Assembly: GCA_009869945.1 (NCBI GenBank)
Contig: WIXG01000061.1
Coordinates: 1 to 64,000 of the forward strand
Length of the DNA: 64,000 nucleotides
Direction: 5' to 3'
Source: Mesaphorura yosii
Lineage: Eukaryota > Arthropoda > Collembola > Poduromorpha > Tullbergiidae
Every line of letters begins with the position of its first letter. Position 1 is the first letter of the stretch. The notes under the pieces are model-generated. The model had not been told where the DNA came from, ran no database searches, and saw only the letters and a list, made by a program, of their open reading frames with translations. Below are positions 15,601-28,100 of this stretch, piece by piece. The position numbers were made by a program, and so were the translations under genes.

Positions 15601-16964
15601 CACGGAGGCTCTGCAACTTTATTCAGTGCTGGGTTGGTATTAAAATAAAACACGATTGCTCTGCCATTGTCATTGCTATTGCCATTGCCGTTTCGGTTAT
15701 AATAAAATCTTGTGGGACGACGGCAATGCCATTTCCATCTGGTGAATTCTGCATTCATGCATCCAAACTCTTGTCAGAAGTACACACGATACAGCTGGTT
15801 TAGAATTCTTTTCTTCATTCCACTAAATTTCAATAAATGTTTGCATATTTGTCACGAAACTCGGTCTTCTATGCGCTACCGTCATTGTTATTTGGTCTGG
15901 TACTCGCAAGAAACCTGTGTAATCGGTGTGATTTCTTTGAACCCAATAGCAAATGCATTCTGCAATTCCAGCCAACGAAGAGCACAAACTTGCAGCGATG
16001 AGAAAGACCCGCATTATCTGCAAGCAATCAACAATATTACAAAGCTACAGTACATAGCAGTTCGGTACGAAACAATGAAGACACTCCGAACGAAATAAAG
16101 ATGCAACGACACCAGAAGGTCTATTGACCAATTTTTCAACCCAAGCACAGATCACTTGACTACTTGATCCAGCAATCAGTGCAGCTGCAACAGACTCACA
16201 CAGGAAGCCAGCGCAATGCAGTTAGGAGCGTAATTTCCTCCCGACAACTCAACGGTTCCAATACGATAAAAGCTTGCATTTTGTTCACGTCAGAATTAAT
16301 TGCAATGAAATAATTCTCTGCTCTGCCCTAGCAATGCCAAGTGTAATGTGTAATATGACCTGAGCATTTCAGGACTATTCAGACGGGCCGCATTGTTTCA
16401 CATGAATTATTGACTCAGCAGATTGCAGATTACTTCTGCCATTAAAATTCTCATGTTCTGAAGTCCAGATCTGACTCCTAGGTGTTCAAATTTCGCATTT
16501 CGCATTCGCATGTTTGAAGCAATTACAAAGGCATTTTGTCGATTCCCAAATGACTTACTCCTTCACATTCGGAAAACAAAAGGAGCTCGTGTGACCGACC
16601 TGCTCTGATGAGAACGGCGAATGGCGAATCTGGCTCGAATTACCCGAACACTCGTCGCGTTCACGCTCCTCGTCGTAAATGACGTTTATTATTAGCAAGT
16701 GGATAGAAAACTTTCTTTTGATAGCGTGGAGTTGAATGCTTACGCATGAAAGATTTTCATTAGAAGGCTAGCGGCTCGCACTGCTTTATGCCGACACCTT
16801 TGCACTGCTCCCGTTCTCTTCGCCGTTCGACTACGACAACTTTAATAATAATTCAAGGTGGTGAAATTTAAAACTTTTGAAATTCCACCTCAGTCAGCGC
16901 ATAGTTCGAGTTCAAGTTCGCGATCTCTTTGGTGTGAAATTCTGATTCTAAAGAATAGGACGAG

Positions 16965-17240
16965 ATCAGAGAAGAGGAGAGGAAATCAGGAAATGCGAGT
17001 GCAAACTGGAAACACGAGAAGAGACAAAGAGACGCCGAACGGCAAAGGAAACGGAAGACACGGCACGGCGAAGCGCGACCGGTGAAAGTACTACTACTTT
17101 GAAATTCCTTTGTTCTCGATTTGGCCTTCTCCGTGAATCATTTTCTCATCTCAATCTCGATTCTCAAATCTACTCATCTTTCTCTGTTTCAGTTTCGAGC
17201 TCGCAACAGTCTCCACTTCTTCTCAATAATATGCAATCTG
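16965..17240. other. Purine-rich to pyrimidine-rich switch
   Basis: On the plus strand, about 16965-17090 is strongly purine-biased (GA-rich words such as GAGAAGAGGAGAGGAAAT). About 17095-17240 is strongly pyrimidine-biased (TTCTC/CTTCTTCTC words). The change happens within about 10 bases. Such strand asymmetry can mark a GAGA-type regulatory element or non-B DNA. No gene is recognised across it. Confidence 0.35.
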
Positions 17241-19118
17241 GGCTCAACCTAAGCACTACACACAGACAGTTTTTACTTTCTCCGATATTATTTGGATGTC
17301 TTTATCTCTGCGCACTCAATCGTTATGTGTGTCGCCTCCTTCTCGTAGCCGTTCTCTGCTATGTTAAAATAGTTGTAGGTTATTATACGTTTGAAATCCG
17401 TCTCCCTGATCTTTTGACAGGAAGGCAAGCAGGCAAGGTGCGGCGTGGCTTCGCAAGCGAACGAGAAACAAATGAAGGCGACGCAGCGGAGTATGAGAAT
17501 ATTTCCTTCAGAAAGATTTCACAGTTTAATTTTGAGTTGGAGAAATCCAAATCCAGCGAGGAATATATTTATTTGAACTCGGTCGTTGTATTACGATTGA
17601 ATGCGCGCCTGAGTGAGTGAAAAGACGGAAGATTGATGAATTTCAGGCACGTATCCCCCAACTCGAATGCAAGCGTGGATTTGCGTATTTCGTGCTTGCA
17701 AGCGTGGATTCTGTAATGGAGACTACTGCTAGCTAGACACGACGAGATGATCGGGGATGATGATGAAGGATGACAACCCGACAAATGGAGATGAAAACGA
17801 TAAACGCACAACACACGAATACTGGCATAGCATAGTTTGGCTGTCTCTCCAAGTATCGAAATAATAAACACTGAGTTCTAGATTCTGGATTGGTTTAGAT
17901 CGACAATGGATCACTTCAGTTCAGAAATGCATTTTCATTGCACATCGCAAAATGGCATGGTTGATAAGAAATGCAATGCGATGCAATGACACTTTGTCAT
18001 TCATTCATGCTACTATCACATTGCATTATAATATTAAGTTTATCCTTATTATAGTACATCGTGCACAAAAATTGCATCGGATAAGCCCAATCCGCAAACC
18101 TTTTTCACGTGCATTTGCAGTTGCAGTGAAACCAGTCTCAAGTCTCAAGATTTGCAGAGCCTAAAAGAGAGTGGATCATGCCGAAGCTTCCACCACACCA
18201 GAAACTCCGCAAGCGAGAATGCTCAGTGAATTTCCAAGTGTAGCATAGCGTGGCAAGGCAAGGGGTAAGTCGTTTAGTATTATGATAGCTGAGGTTAATG
18301 CTATTTCAATGCGTGTGCTTGTGCGTGCGCCTGTATGCGTCTGGTTCTGGCTCTGAGTTTCAAGCCCTGCCAGTCTGCACAAAGTCTTTGAGCTTCAAAC
18401 AAGCAGAACTCGAGCACAGGGCAATGGAAGGAGTATTCTGGGGGCAATTCGGGTATTTGGAGTCATAATAAAATAACACACTGCTGAACTTTTCCCATAC
18501 TTTAATATTGCTCGTCGCGTTCATTTTCCCCATTCATCGTTTATTTCCAGTCGGTCGCTGTTTCACTGTGCCTCAGTTGGTTTTCTCAACTCGGCGAGTG
18601 CGTAAGAGCGTCTGTAAATGCGTCTGCGGTTCTAAATAGTTTTCAGCATTTTGGTCTGTAGTGATTTTGTCGCAAGTTGGACTCAATGACCGAAAATATC
18701 GTACGGTTATTACCCGGAACTGTAGTTTCATATTCAGCCAAGTCTCAAATGCTAACCATTACAAACGACAGAATTCACATAATGCGTTGTCATTAAAGTG
18801 CTGAACTTTGAGTGACACTGACCTCTGAAATTACATGAGAACTCGGCAGCGCAGCGCGGTGCGATGATTTCAAATTGTCATGCATTTCTCACGATTATTA
18901 CAATTGTGAAAAGTTGAACCGGAAGTGCAGCAGGCGACGAGACTCCAGGCAGTTTTGTGAATTGTTTTACAACAGTGAATAACTATGGGACGAAAATCAC
19001 GAGGATTTTAATAAAGTTTCATGACTACAAGCCATAAGACGTTATTTTAATTCTGGTGCACCGACGACGACGCGGACTCAGTAACAATTCCCATTACTTT
19101 TGAACTTTTTGAGTTTGA

Positions 19119-22100
19119 ATGCAACTGCAACCGCAATTGCATTTCACAAGTGTCCGTTTCAGTGAAATGACAACCGGCGTCAGAATGAAAATCAGGAGCA
19201 AAGTCGCTGCGAGTCACTCGACCGCCGAAGAAATGACATTTTGTAAAATTCCAAAAATAATTCGAACAAATTGTGGTTCACTGGTTCTCAAGTGGTTATT
19301 AGTGATCATCGCAGTCCAACTCTCGTCAAACTATTATGCATCAGCAACTTTTAATCTGTACTTGGACAGAAGAGAGTTCCAGAAATTGCATGGTAAACTC
19401 AAGCATATAATTACCGCCACGCCACGCCATAATAAGTGCATTGTTTTCTCAACCCATTTGCCTTCTTCGTATGCAATTACGTAATAAGCCGTAACGAGGT
19501 TCGTTCCCATTCTTAGGTCGGCCCTGCGGGTCGAGAAGTAATGCCACGAGTAAATGTTCCGTAATAAGGCCATGAATAAATGAAACTTGGCTACTTGCTT
19601 GCGTTTTCCCAAGAAAATTACTATTCGAATATGATTAGGACCCAAGACATGATAAATTATTTGATTGCGGCTTTGTTTGCTCGGCATTTTTGCAATCAAA
19701 TACAGTGCGTATGTTTTTCTTGACTGTAGGCATCATTAGGCCACTACAACGTTGTGTCATCATTTATTCCTGTTTTCTGTGTCGTTGATAGTGCGCTGGA
19801 TAATGATTGACTTCAGAATTCTGAATTCCGAGTGCCGTGCCATCAAATTCATTGAGAAATGCTTCACGACTGGCTACTTGGTTAAAGAAAATATTGTTTG
19901 CCTCTGAATAATGGAATTCGAATTCTCCGAATTGCACGCAACTCACACATCATTAAATTCCGAACGTCACTCATTCATTGTTATTGATAAATCAAAAAGG
20001 TTCCATGACCGTAAAAGACATTTCAGTTTAAGCCAATGGAGAAACTAAAGCAATAATCTTGAACATTTTGTGGTGTATGAAATTATGACAGGGATAGCGG
20101 AAATGGTGCGGTGGCCAAAGCCAAAGTCAAGTTTCTTCAACACTTCAAGTACTTGAACCTCAAGAAAGTTTGTAGCTACCTGAATTTTTATGGTCCTTGT
20201 CTTGAGTCTTGAGCCACTCAAAAACCCCTTTCTTGTACTCAATGAACTCGTGGGTTCGTTCGGAGTTTCGAGTATTGCCTGACATTTGCACTTGTTCTCG
20301 TATGGAAGTGACATTTGATGTGATTATAGGTATTGTAAAACTTGTAATAAAACGTGCAAAATGTGAATGTCGGATTTCTTTTTTCTTTCTCCGAACTTCA
20401 GCTTGGGTTTTTACTGCTTGCACTCGCATGGCATGATCGGTTCTGCTTTCCCTGATCTCAATGTCTGCATATGTGCAAACTTTGCTTGCTTTAAGAAATG
20501 AGAGGATAAAATGTCAAAATCTGCGAGGTGGAAGTCAGTCGAAGGAAAGGCAGCCTCCGATTCGAGTTTCCGCAAAAGACCGAATTTTATTTGAAAGCTT
20601 ACGTTATCGTCGCGTTGAGATCAACCAGAACTTTGATATGTTGTAATATTTGAAATATTTGCTGATCTTTTCTTCTCAAATTTTACATAAACGCCTCACT
20701 TTTTTAGCTTCATATTTTCAAAACTTCGCTGTTTGACAAAAAGTTATCCTGTTAAATTATTCTACAATAACTGAAATAAGATCAAACGAACTCGCACGTT
20801 TGGACCGCTACCGTAACCGCAAATCGCAGATGTGTGAAATTGTCGCCAACTTTTCAAATATTGAGTTTAAAAAAAGTTTGCATTTCAAAAATGAATTTTT
20901 CGCATTACAGATTATAAAGTCCTGAATGTCTTCATCAAAGTATCGAATCCTATCTTTGGCCAGTGCCTTACTGGAATTTGAATGCCTCGTGGGCCTGGCA
21001 TTTGGAAATTCGGACGCACGACAAAGCTTAGACTTAGAATTCAATATTTCGAATACAGCGACGATGACATTTACAGCATGTACAACGTAAGAGAGAACAT
21101 GATTGCAGTCCCCACGGACATAAAATGTCAGCCTCTTCTCTGCTAATGGTATTCTTGCTATGTTGTATTGTGACTTGTGAGGTAGAAGGGACACGGACCA
21201 ACATTTCCAGCCATATTTCCTATTTCCGAAGAAATGAGTAATAGATTTCTTCACGTGCAGACTTTCACCCTGTTCAGTGCACAATTTACAAAATTGAATG
21301 ACACTGGCGATCCCGTTCAACAAAGCTGTCAAGTGCGCGTGGGAGGGGAGTGCTGACGAGTTATTCTTTGGCGATTGCAGTGGGAAAACTCGAAAATCAG
21401 AAACGGCAACGGGAAACCTGTCCCCGCCGTTTTGAAGTAACTTGTGAACTTTTCTACTCCCCACAGGTTGCAAAGCAAAAGTTATACACTGCCTGGCTGA
21501 ATATTTTCATTTTCCACTCCTGATTTCTTGTTGCTTGGTGCCTGTGAATGACATCGCGCTCATCACCACCATCAAAATCGGTTTCAGTGAGACTCGTACC
21601 TAAAGTCAATGCTTTCTATTGTAATGACATGTTTAATTTACACTTGTACCCAACCTGCAAGTGCATTCATTGTAGAATATTTCATTCAGTTCATAATTTC
21701 GGTTCAGTACGAAGAAATTCTCAGGCACAGCAAGCTACGCGAACACGACAGACACCGCGACGCGACCGAATTTATTGTGCAGAGTGCAAAGACCAAAAGA
21801 ATCGAGCAAGGCAGGCACGAGTCTGAAGTCTTCGAGTCAAAGCCATATTGTACATGACACACGCAGAAGGTAACAGAACAAGAACAAGACTTCCTGCTGT
21901 GAGGAAAGTCTTTTAAGTTGTTACTTGCGCACGGCACACGGGGAACGCACATTATTGTTGTAATGGCATGGGAAATATAAAGCGTCGTTGTAAATGGAAA
22001 TCTGAGGTAGCAACTCTCCAGAGGCTGAACTCTGGGCCCGTACGCGTACGACAAATGAAACGGAAAAGGATTGTTGTTCGTTCTACAAGTCTCATAAGAC

Positions 22101-25100
22101 GTCAACTCCACGCACAGCGCAGGCATTATTGGCAAAATAATTAACGAGTCCTGCTCGTAATCGGAGCGAAACAGGAAGCGAACTATATACAAATTATTAT
22201 GAGCTCATGCTCTCAATTCTAACGGTCGGCCGTGTTTAAGCCTCTCTCGTCTCGAATTTTAACAGCCATAATTTCTAGAAGGCATTAACATTAACCTGCA
22301 TTATTATCACGAGTAAATTGTCATGTTTCTCTGTTCGCTTACTTATTTCGTTTCAGAAGCAACTGGCAAGCACTTTTTATGTCCGAGCACTTGGAAAGTT
22401 GTCATTTTTAGTTATGGGCTTTCCCAAGCTATCAGGACTGACGACTCAGACTCGGGTTGGCATTTTCGCCAGTCGCTCCTCGCCATTCCGCTTACTACTT
22501 GCCAGTTCGTCTTTAATTCTACTTTACTTCTCCTTGGAGTCGAGACTGGGCGACATTATTGCCACACATTTCCCAAATCTATGTGACCACTGGTCCACTG
22601 TGAAGCCATTAACGCGCGCACATCACGCTGGAATACTAGTAACACGTGGCCGTAAAGGAGGACTAATGTAATGGATTTCTGTGGCGATAATATCAGTCAG
22701 TGTGGCCACAAGTCTCTCGCTCTCACTGACACGTGCGTAAATTGTTTTCATACATTCAACCAAGCCTCGGCCAGCACATCCACGCGCGGCGGGACATGAC
22801 TCAATTGCTTTCATCAGCCGGTGATAATATTGTTATTACGTAACCGCAAAGCAAAGGAAGGACGAAAAGGAAAACAAAGTGTCAAAGTTCCAGTTTTCAG
22901 TGTCGTGAGTGTTGCGCGTGCGGTGAAAGAAGTCATTTTCTTTTCTTTACACTCGTTTCTTTGTTTCTTGTCTCGTCTCGTCCGTCTTTCTGTCTTTATT
23001 TACTTTCCTCGCAGCTACCGCTTGCTGCGCCGTGTCAAGTGTCATGTGAGCCAACTCTTTCGTCGTGTGGTGCAACACACATTGAGTTTGAGTTTAGATT
23101 AGTTTCTCTTTCCGCTCCGCAGTCAACAGCGAACTGAGCGAACGACGAACGAGTTCGTTAGCTGTCGAATTGAATGCATTACGTTGCGCTGCGCTTTCTT
23201 GTTTTGTTTGAAGTCAATGCCTGTCTATTTTGCTGACACGGCGAGCAGACTATTTTTACAAGCTTCATCCGCTCATACTCGAATGTGAAGTCATAGAAGT
23301 GAAAAATAGACTCAAATTAGGTTGGATAAGTGAGTGCCAGACTCAACTAAAGACTGGGCATTCGTGTCGAAGCACTGGCACGATCTCCCGAACTCAATTT
23401 GAGCCAATTACAAAAGCACAAGGTAAAATAAACAAACATCGTAATTAAGAAAATAGGAAAGACTTTTAATTAGAAATTCCAATTTTCCGGATTGCTGTTC
23501 AGAACTGTGCATATAGGAAAGTTAATGACCCTTATTATTTAAGTTGTTGAAGTATGCAGCACTCTCAATTTGGAATATTCTGGCAATAACTTTGTTGCTC
23601 GGCTCTCATTCCGTACTTGATTTCCATCTACCACATTTCCGCCATGTACGCTGTGCTTGATATTAAATCAAAACTTTGAAACTATTGATATTATTGTGGT
23701 TTCGGCTAGGCAGCGGAGAAGAGGAAGGGAATATTTGCCACTGCGACATGTAATACAATTATTACGTAAGAAAGTGATCTAATATTTCATGACAAAGGAT
23801 TATTAATAGCGATATTTTACATGAGCCTCCTGCTCGAACTTCGAACAGCAGAGATTAATGAGAATTAAAACTTGAGCCGTAAGTTCTAGTTTTACTATGG
23901 CGATTTAAACAAAGAAACTTTTCGCATAAGCACGCACGAAATCTGAATTGAATTGTGATGTGACTGAATTTTTATGATTTTAAAATTTTGGCACGTGCCG
24001 GTTTTATTTACGCTCCTTTTAAACTGGCTTGCCTAGTGCATGGCAATTCTTATTCGTGTCATTCCTCGTGCTCGTTCGCTCTTGCGAACAACATTGAGAA
24101 TTGATTGAGTTCTGGTGAATAAGTGATCATAAAACTCTACTCATGCGACAAGCAAAAACACTCGAGCTAGGAACTCCGACTTGCTCTTGCAAGTGCCTAA
24201 ATTGAAAGTTGCTCGGTGAAAGCGTTCTGCTACTAAATCTTACTTTATATTCTCAACATATTTTGAAAGTCAATTTCTTGAAAGGACTCAGCAACCAATT
24301 TTGAGAGCAAGTTAAAAGAAAGAATGTTATTAAGAAACGCATCGAAGCAGAGCCTTCACGGGGAACGAAGTAATAACGCAAAGAGACAAGATGGATATTC
24401 GGTTAAACCAACCAGAACAAAAATTTGTAATTTAGTAATACATGTGAGTCGAGTCTATCGATCAATATCCTTGAGCAAATAATGTATAAAAAATGGAAAA
24501 TAAAAAGGCATTGGCCATATTGATACAAAACACGACAGGACAGGACAGAAATGAGCGTTGTGTTATCCTTCGCTCGAGGAGGAAGAGAACCTTTGCTGGC
24601 GCTGGCGGTGGATTCCCAATTTGTGAAAGCAGTCTTTATTTTTTACCCTCGCATCGAAGGAGTACGAAATGCTGACTGGCTGGGTAGGGCAGCTGTTTGA
24701 TAGAATTGAAAGATAGTCAGTCGTTGGACAAGAAGATAAGAATAAGAAAATAGAATATTGCTTATTGCCAGTGCATCGAGTAGAGACTTTGGCTCTTGAG
24801 GCTTGAACCACAAAGCGCAGCCAGGAGAAGATAACTTTAAACATTCGGTTTGGTGTTCAAGTCCGTGTCGATTAATGCCATTGCGTGTGATGCGAAGAAA
24901 ATCTTGCGTATTGCATTCGGTGGTGGACCTGAATGCTTTCTCTTGCTACTTGTGCCAGGCACCAGCGAGTCAGGGAAGAACGAAGCTGACGGAGCATGGC
25001 GTTCTATATATCACATAAAATATTACATTGCATTAACCCAGCATTCAGCATTTTTCTTAGTTTCCGTTTTATTCCCGCTTTCGTGCTCTTTCGCAGTCGT

Positions 25101-28100
25101 ACAACTTTCGTGCAAGGCATAAGAGTCTTTGCAGGAGGATAGCATACGTTTTTAAACACAGATTTACGCACAATGGAAAAATTTAAAATTCAAGGAAACG
25201 TTCTGTAAATTTATTGTCCATTTGCTTTTCATTTCATATAGTACAGCACGAGTTTTACGTGCAGTGCAGAGGAAACGGAAGCTTAAGATGTGCCAACAAC
25301 AAATACAAAAGAACCGGGGCTTCTGTCTCTGATGTAGAACGAAACGAACGGGTGTTGGTAATCATAATGGAACGGTTTGGAAAAATTAATATAATAAATC
25401 AATGAACGTTTTAGGAAAAATGAAAGGGAAGCTTGTCTAGCTCATGAATAGACGCAAGACGCACCATTTTTCATCATCACTGCTGCCTCTTGTTGACTAG
25501 TGAGATAAGACTTAATAGATTGCATGCAATGCAATGACAGCGAATCGCCGGCGATGTCATCGTATTTTTGCCATTTTTGCGTAACGTAACGTGTCATACG
25601 AAGAAATAAAATAATAATGCTAAGAACCAGCACGTACGTTCAAAATTGTTTTACTTCTTCCTTCGCTAAGCATTCTGCCAATGTTGGTGAATTTGATGCA
25701 CTGAATTTTTTAGCTCTGGTTCTGAATTTACCGTTTTCACAGCCTCGAGTGAGTAGACTCACAGATTCGAACTTCCAACAAGCTCAGCAAGCACATTTAC
25801 AGATACGTCGCGAAGTTTACCGCTGTCTCCTGAACAAATGAGATTAGACTGGAGTTTAGTTGAAGTTGACAAAATACAAATAGCAAAACATACAAAATTA
25901 CTCATTGACACTCCGTAAACGAACCAGAGGCTTGCCTTTGCTGCAGATTGGATTCACTGGATGATGGCGATGGCTGTAGGACTCTGAAATTTAAACATGA
26001 GCCGTGAAGGCACATTACTCACGTGAAACTTTCTTCGTACGCACCACGCAGTACGCAGCCACGCATCGCGTGGTTCCTCGCTCGTTGCTGCATCTGATGA
26101 TCATGAGTGAATAATACAATTTTGGCTGATATAAAATTAGTTTTTAAACTACAAGAGTCATTTATTCAAAGGTAAATGGAGTTTCAACAATTTGGGAACC
26201 GTGCTAGCAAGCAAGCGTCAGCCTTCAGCGACCGGCGACGGCACAGCAAGTGACATGATGCCGGCCTGAGCTCGTGCATCGTGCATTCTCACACTCTTGA
26301 CAACTTTGAAACTAATTTCATTTCAGCTCACTGCTGATAATAAAGTTTCCAGCCATGTCGACCATCCCACTGCACTGCCACGGCTAACCAGATAGGAAAC
26401 CATTCACGACCACTCCGGTAATGCAATGTACATAAATTGTGTGAGGAGAAAGAGTCCCAGAAGAGACGCGGAAAAACTTCATTGGTGTGTGGTTAAGAAT
26501 TGAGTGAGTGTTAAACTGGTTGTAAAACATTTCGCAGAAGAAAGAAAGTCTGAAAGAAAGTGTGAGAACAAGAAGCAATTGGTATTCTGGTGAGAAATTG
26601 TACAATAAGAAAGATTCTCCTCGACTCGTCGTCTTTGCCTTGTTCGTATTCATTCCTTCTCTCGGCGTTTAGAGAACTTTAACTTTGAGTTCGCGTATCT
26701 TTGCCTTACACTGACAATTCGATGCAGTTCACCTTGCCTTTTAATGTTCGTTCTTTTCGAGTTTTCAAAGGTCTTTGCCTTGCCTGTACTGAATTTATGT
26801 TTATGTTCGGCACATTTTGTGTGTATTTTGTACTAAAAAAAAGTTTGGAGTTTAAATGTAAAACTGTTCAAAGTTAACTTGAACGGAGAGCGCAGAACAA
26901 GGAAGATGATATCCTAGAAGTTCTAAAGAAGCTACAAAGTGAAAAATGCAAAGGAAATCACGAGAATTCGATTTTGCATGGCATTCCTGAGCCCGGGCCC
27001 AAGTGTGTATATTTCTCAGGCATATTTCTCCGCTACCGGCCTTTCATTTCCTTATCACTTTTGCACATTTATGTGCAGATTCCATTTCGACTTTATCTGA
27101 ATTCACTTACCATTTTGCTGTGTTCTCATTCAAATGCGCCACGGCGACGGTAAATTTCGTGAAATGGATGCATTAGCAATTTTAGGTTTCCAAACGTGTA
27201 CTCTGTTTACAAAAAAGAGCATTGACTTTCCTAACGCCACGAATTGATTGAAATGAAGTCTCGTCCTCAAAAAATAATTAAGTTGTACTCCTGAAAGCTC
27301 AAATGACAAATAATTATTTAACGCTTCCGAATTCCAGTCGACACAAGAATTTAATTACGTCTAATTACTTTTATAGACAGAGGAATAAAAAAGGCATCAA
27401 GCTAATATTTACTCACATGTTTCTAATCAATTTTGGTAACAAAGTGTCGTTTTTCAACAATTCAAATGCAAAAGGCAAATTAACGGCAAATACATTGAAA
27501 GTGAAAGCTATTAGCGACTGACCGAGGACACGATGTTGGCAGTTTGCAGTTGGGGACCATATGCCCACAACTTTTGAATGCGAAATGGTGAAACCCTTTC
27601 CTTCCTGCCTCGACGAGTAATTGCATAAGGGATTTATGAGGTTGAGGCCATAAAAAATTCATATTTATGGCTTATCTATATGTGCAATAATAATGTATGG
27701 ACTGCTAAGTGCACATTGTCTTAATAGAACCCATTGAATAATCTCTGCGCATGAAAGCTTTCTCCTCAAACTCATAATATTTTAGAATTTCTTCTGCGCT
27801 TTTCCAATTCGATGCGTGAAAGCAAGCTTGTAGATTCACTGAACATGATTCCCGCTCCAAGATTTGCTTTCTTGTTCGCTTCTTTTCTCTTTCTTTCCAT
27901 TTGACTTGGTAGTAAATTTATTACACCATAACTTCATTCATTCACCCACTCGCTCGCTCACCATGCAGCGCAACGCAGTAGTGCTCAAGCATAACTAAGA
28001 CGAAAAAATTACATTTTATTATCGCGTGATCAGGAGTCATTACAACGCGCAGTTTGAATTCTTTGTTGCCTGTGAGTTACCTTTTCTGTTCCTGATTCAG

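Larger units (their letters stand above)
1..19118. other. Gene-poor intergenic/upstream region
   Basis: I find no exon here that I can assign to a family on either strand. Open frames exist (the longest are about 190 codons at 6986-7558 minus, 175 at 15231-15758 minus and 173 at 17099-17620 plus), but their translations show no domain, signal peptide plus splice logic or repeat that would support coding. The stretch is AT-rich with many short repeated words. It probably holds distal and proximal regulatory sequence for the receptor gene that starts at 19119, and possibly non-coding 5' exons that cannot be recognised from sequence alone. A canonical-looking TATA element at 3641 and a purine/pyrimidine strand switch near 17.1 kb are listed separately. 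Confidence 0.6.
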
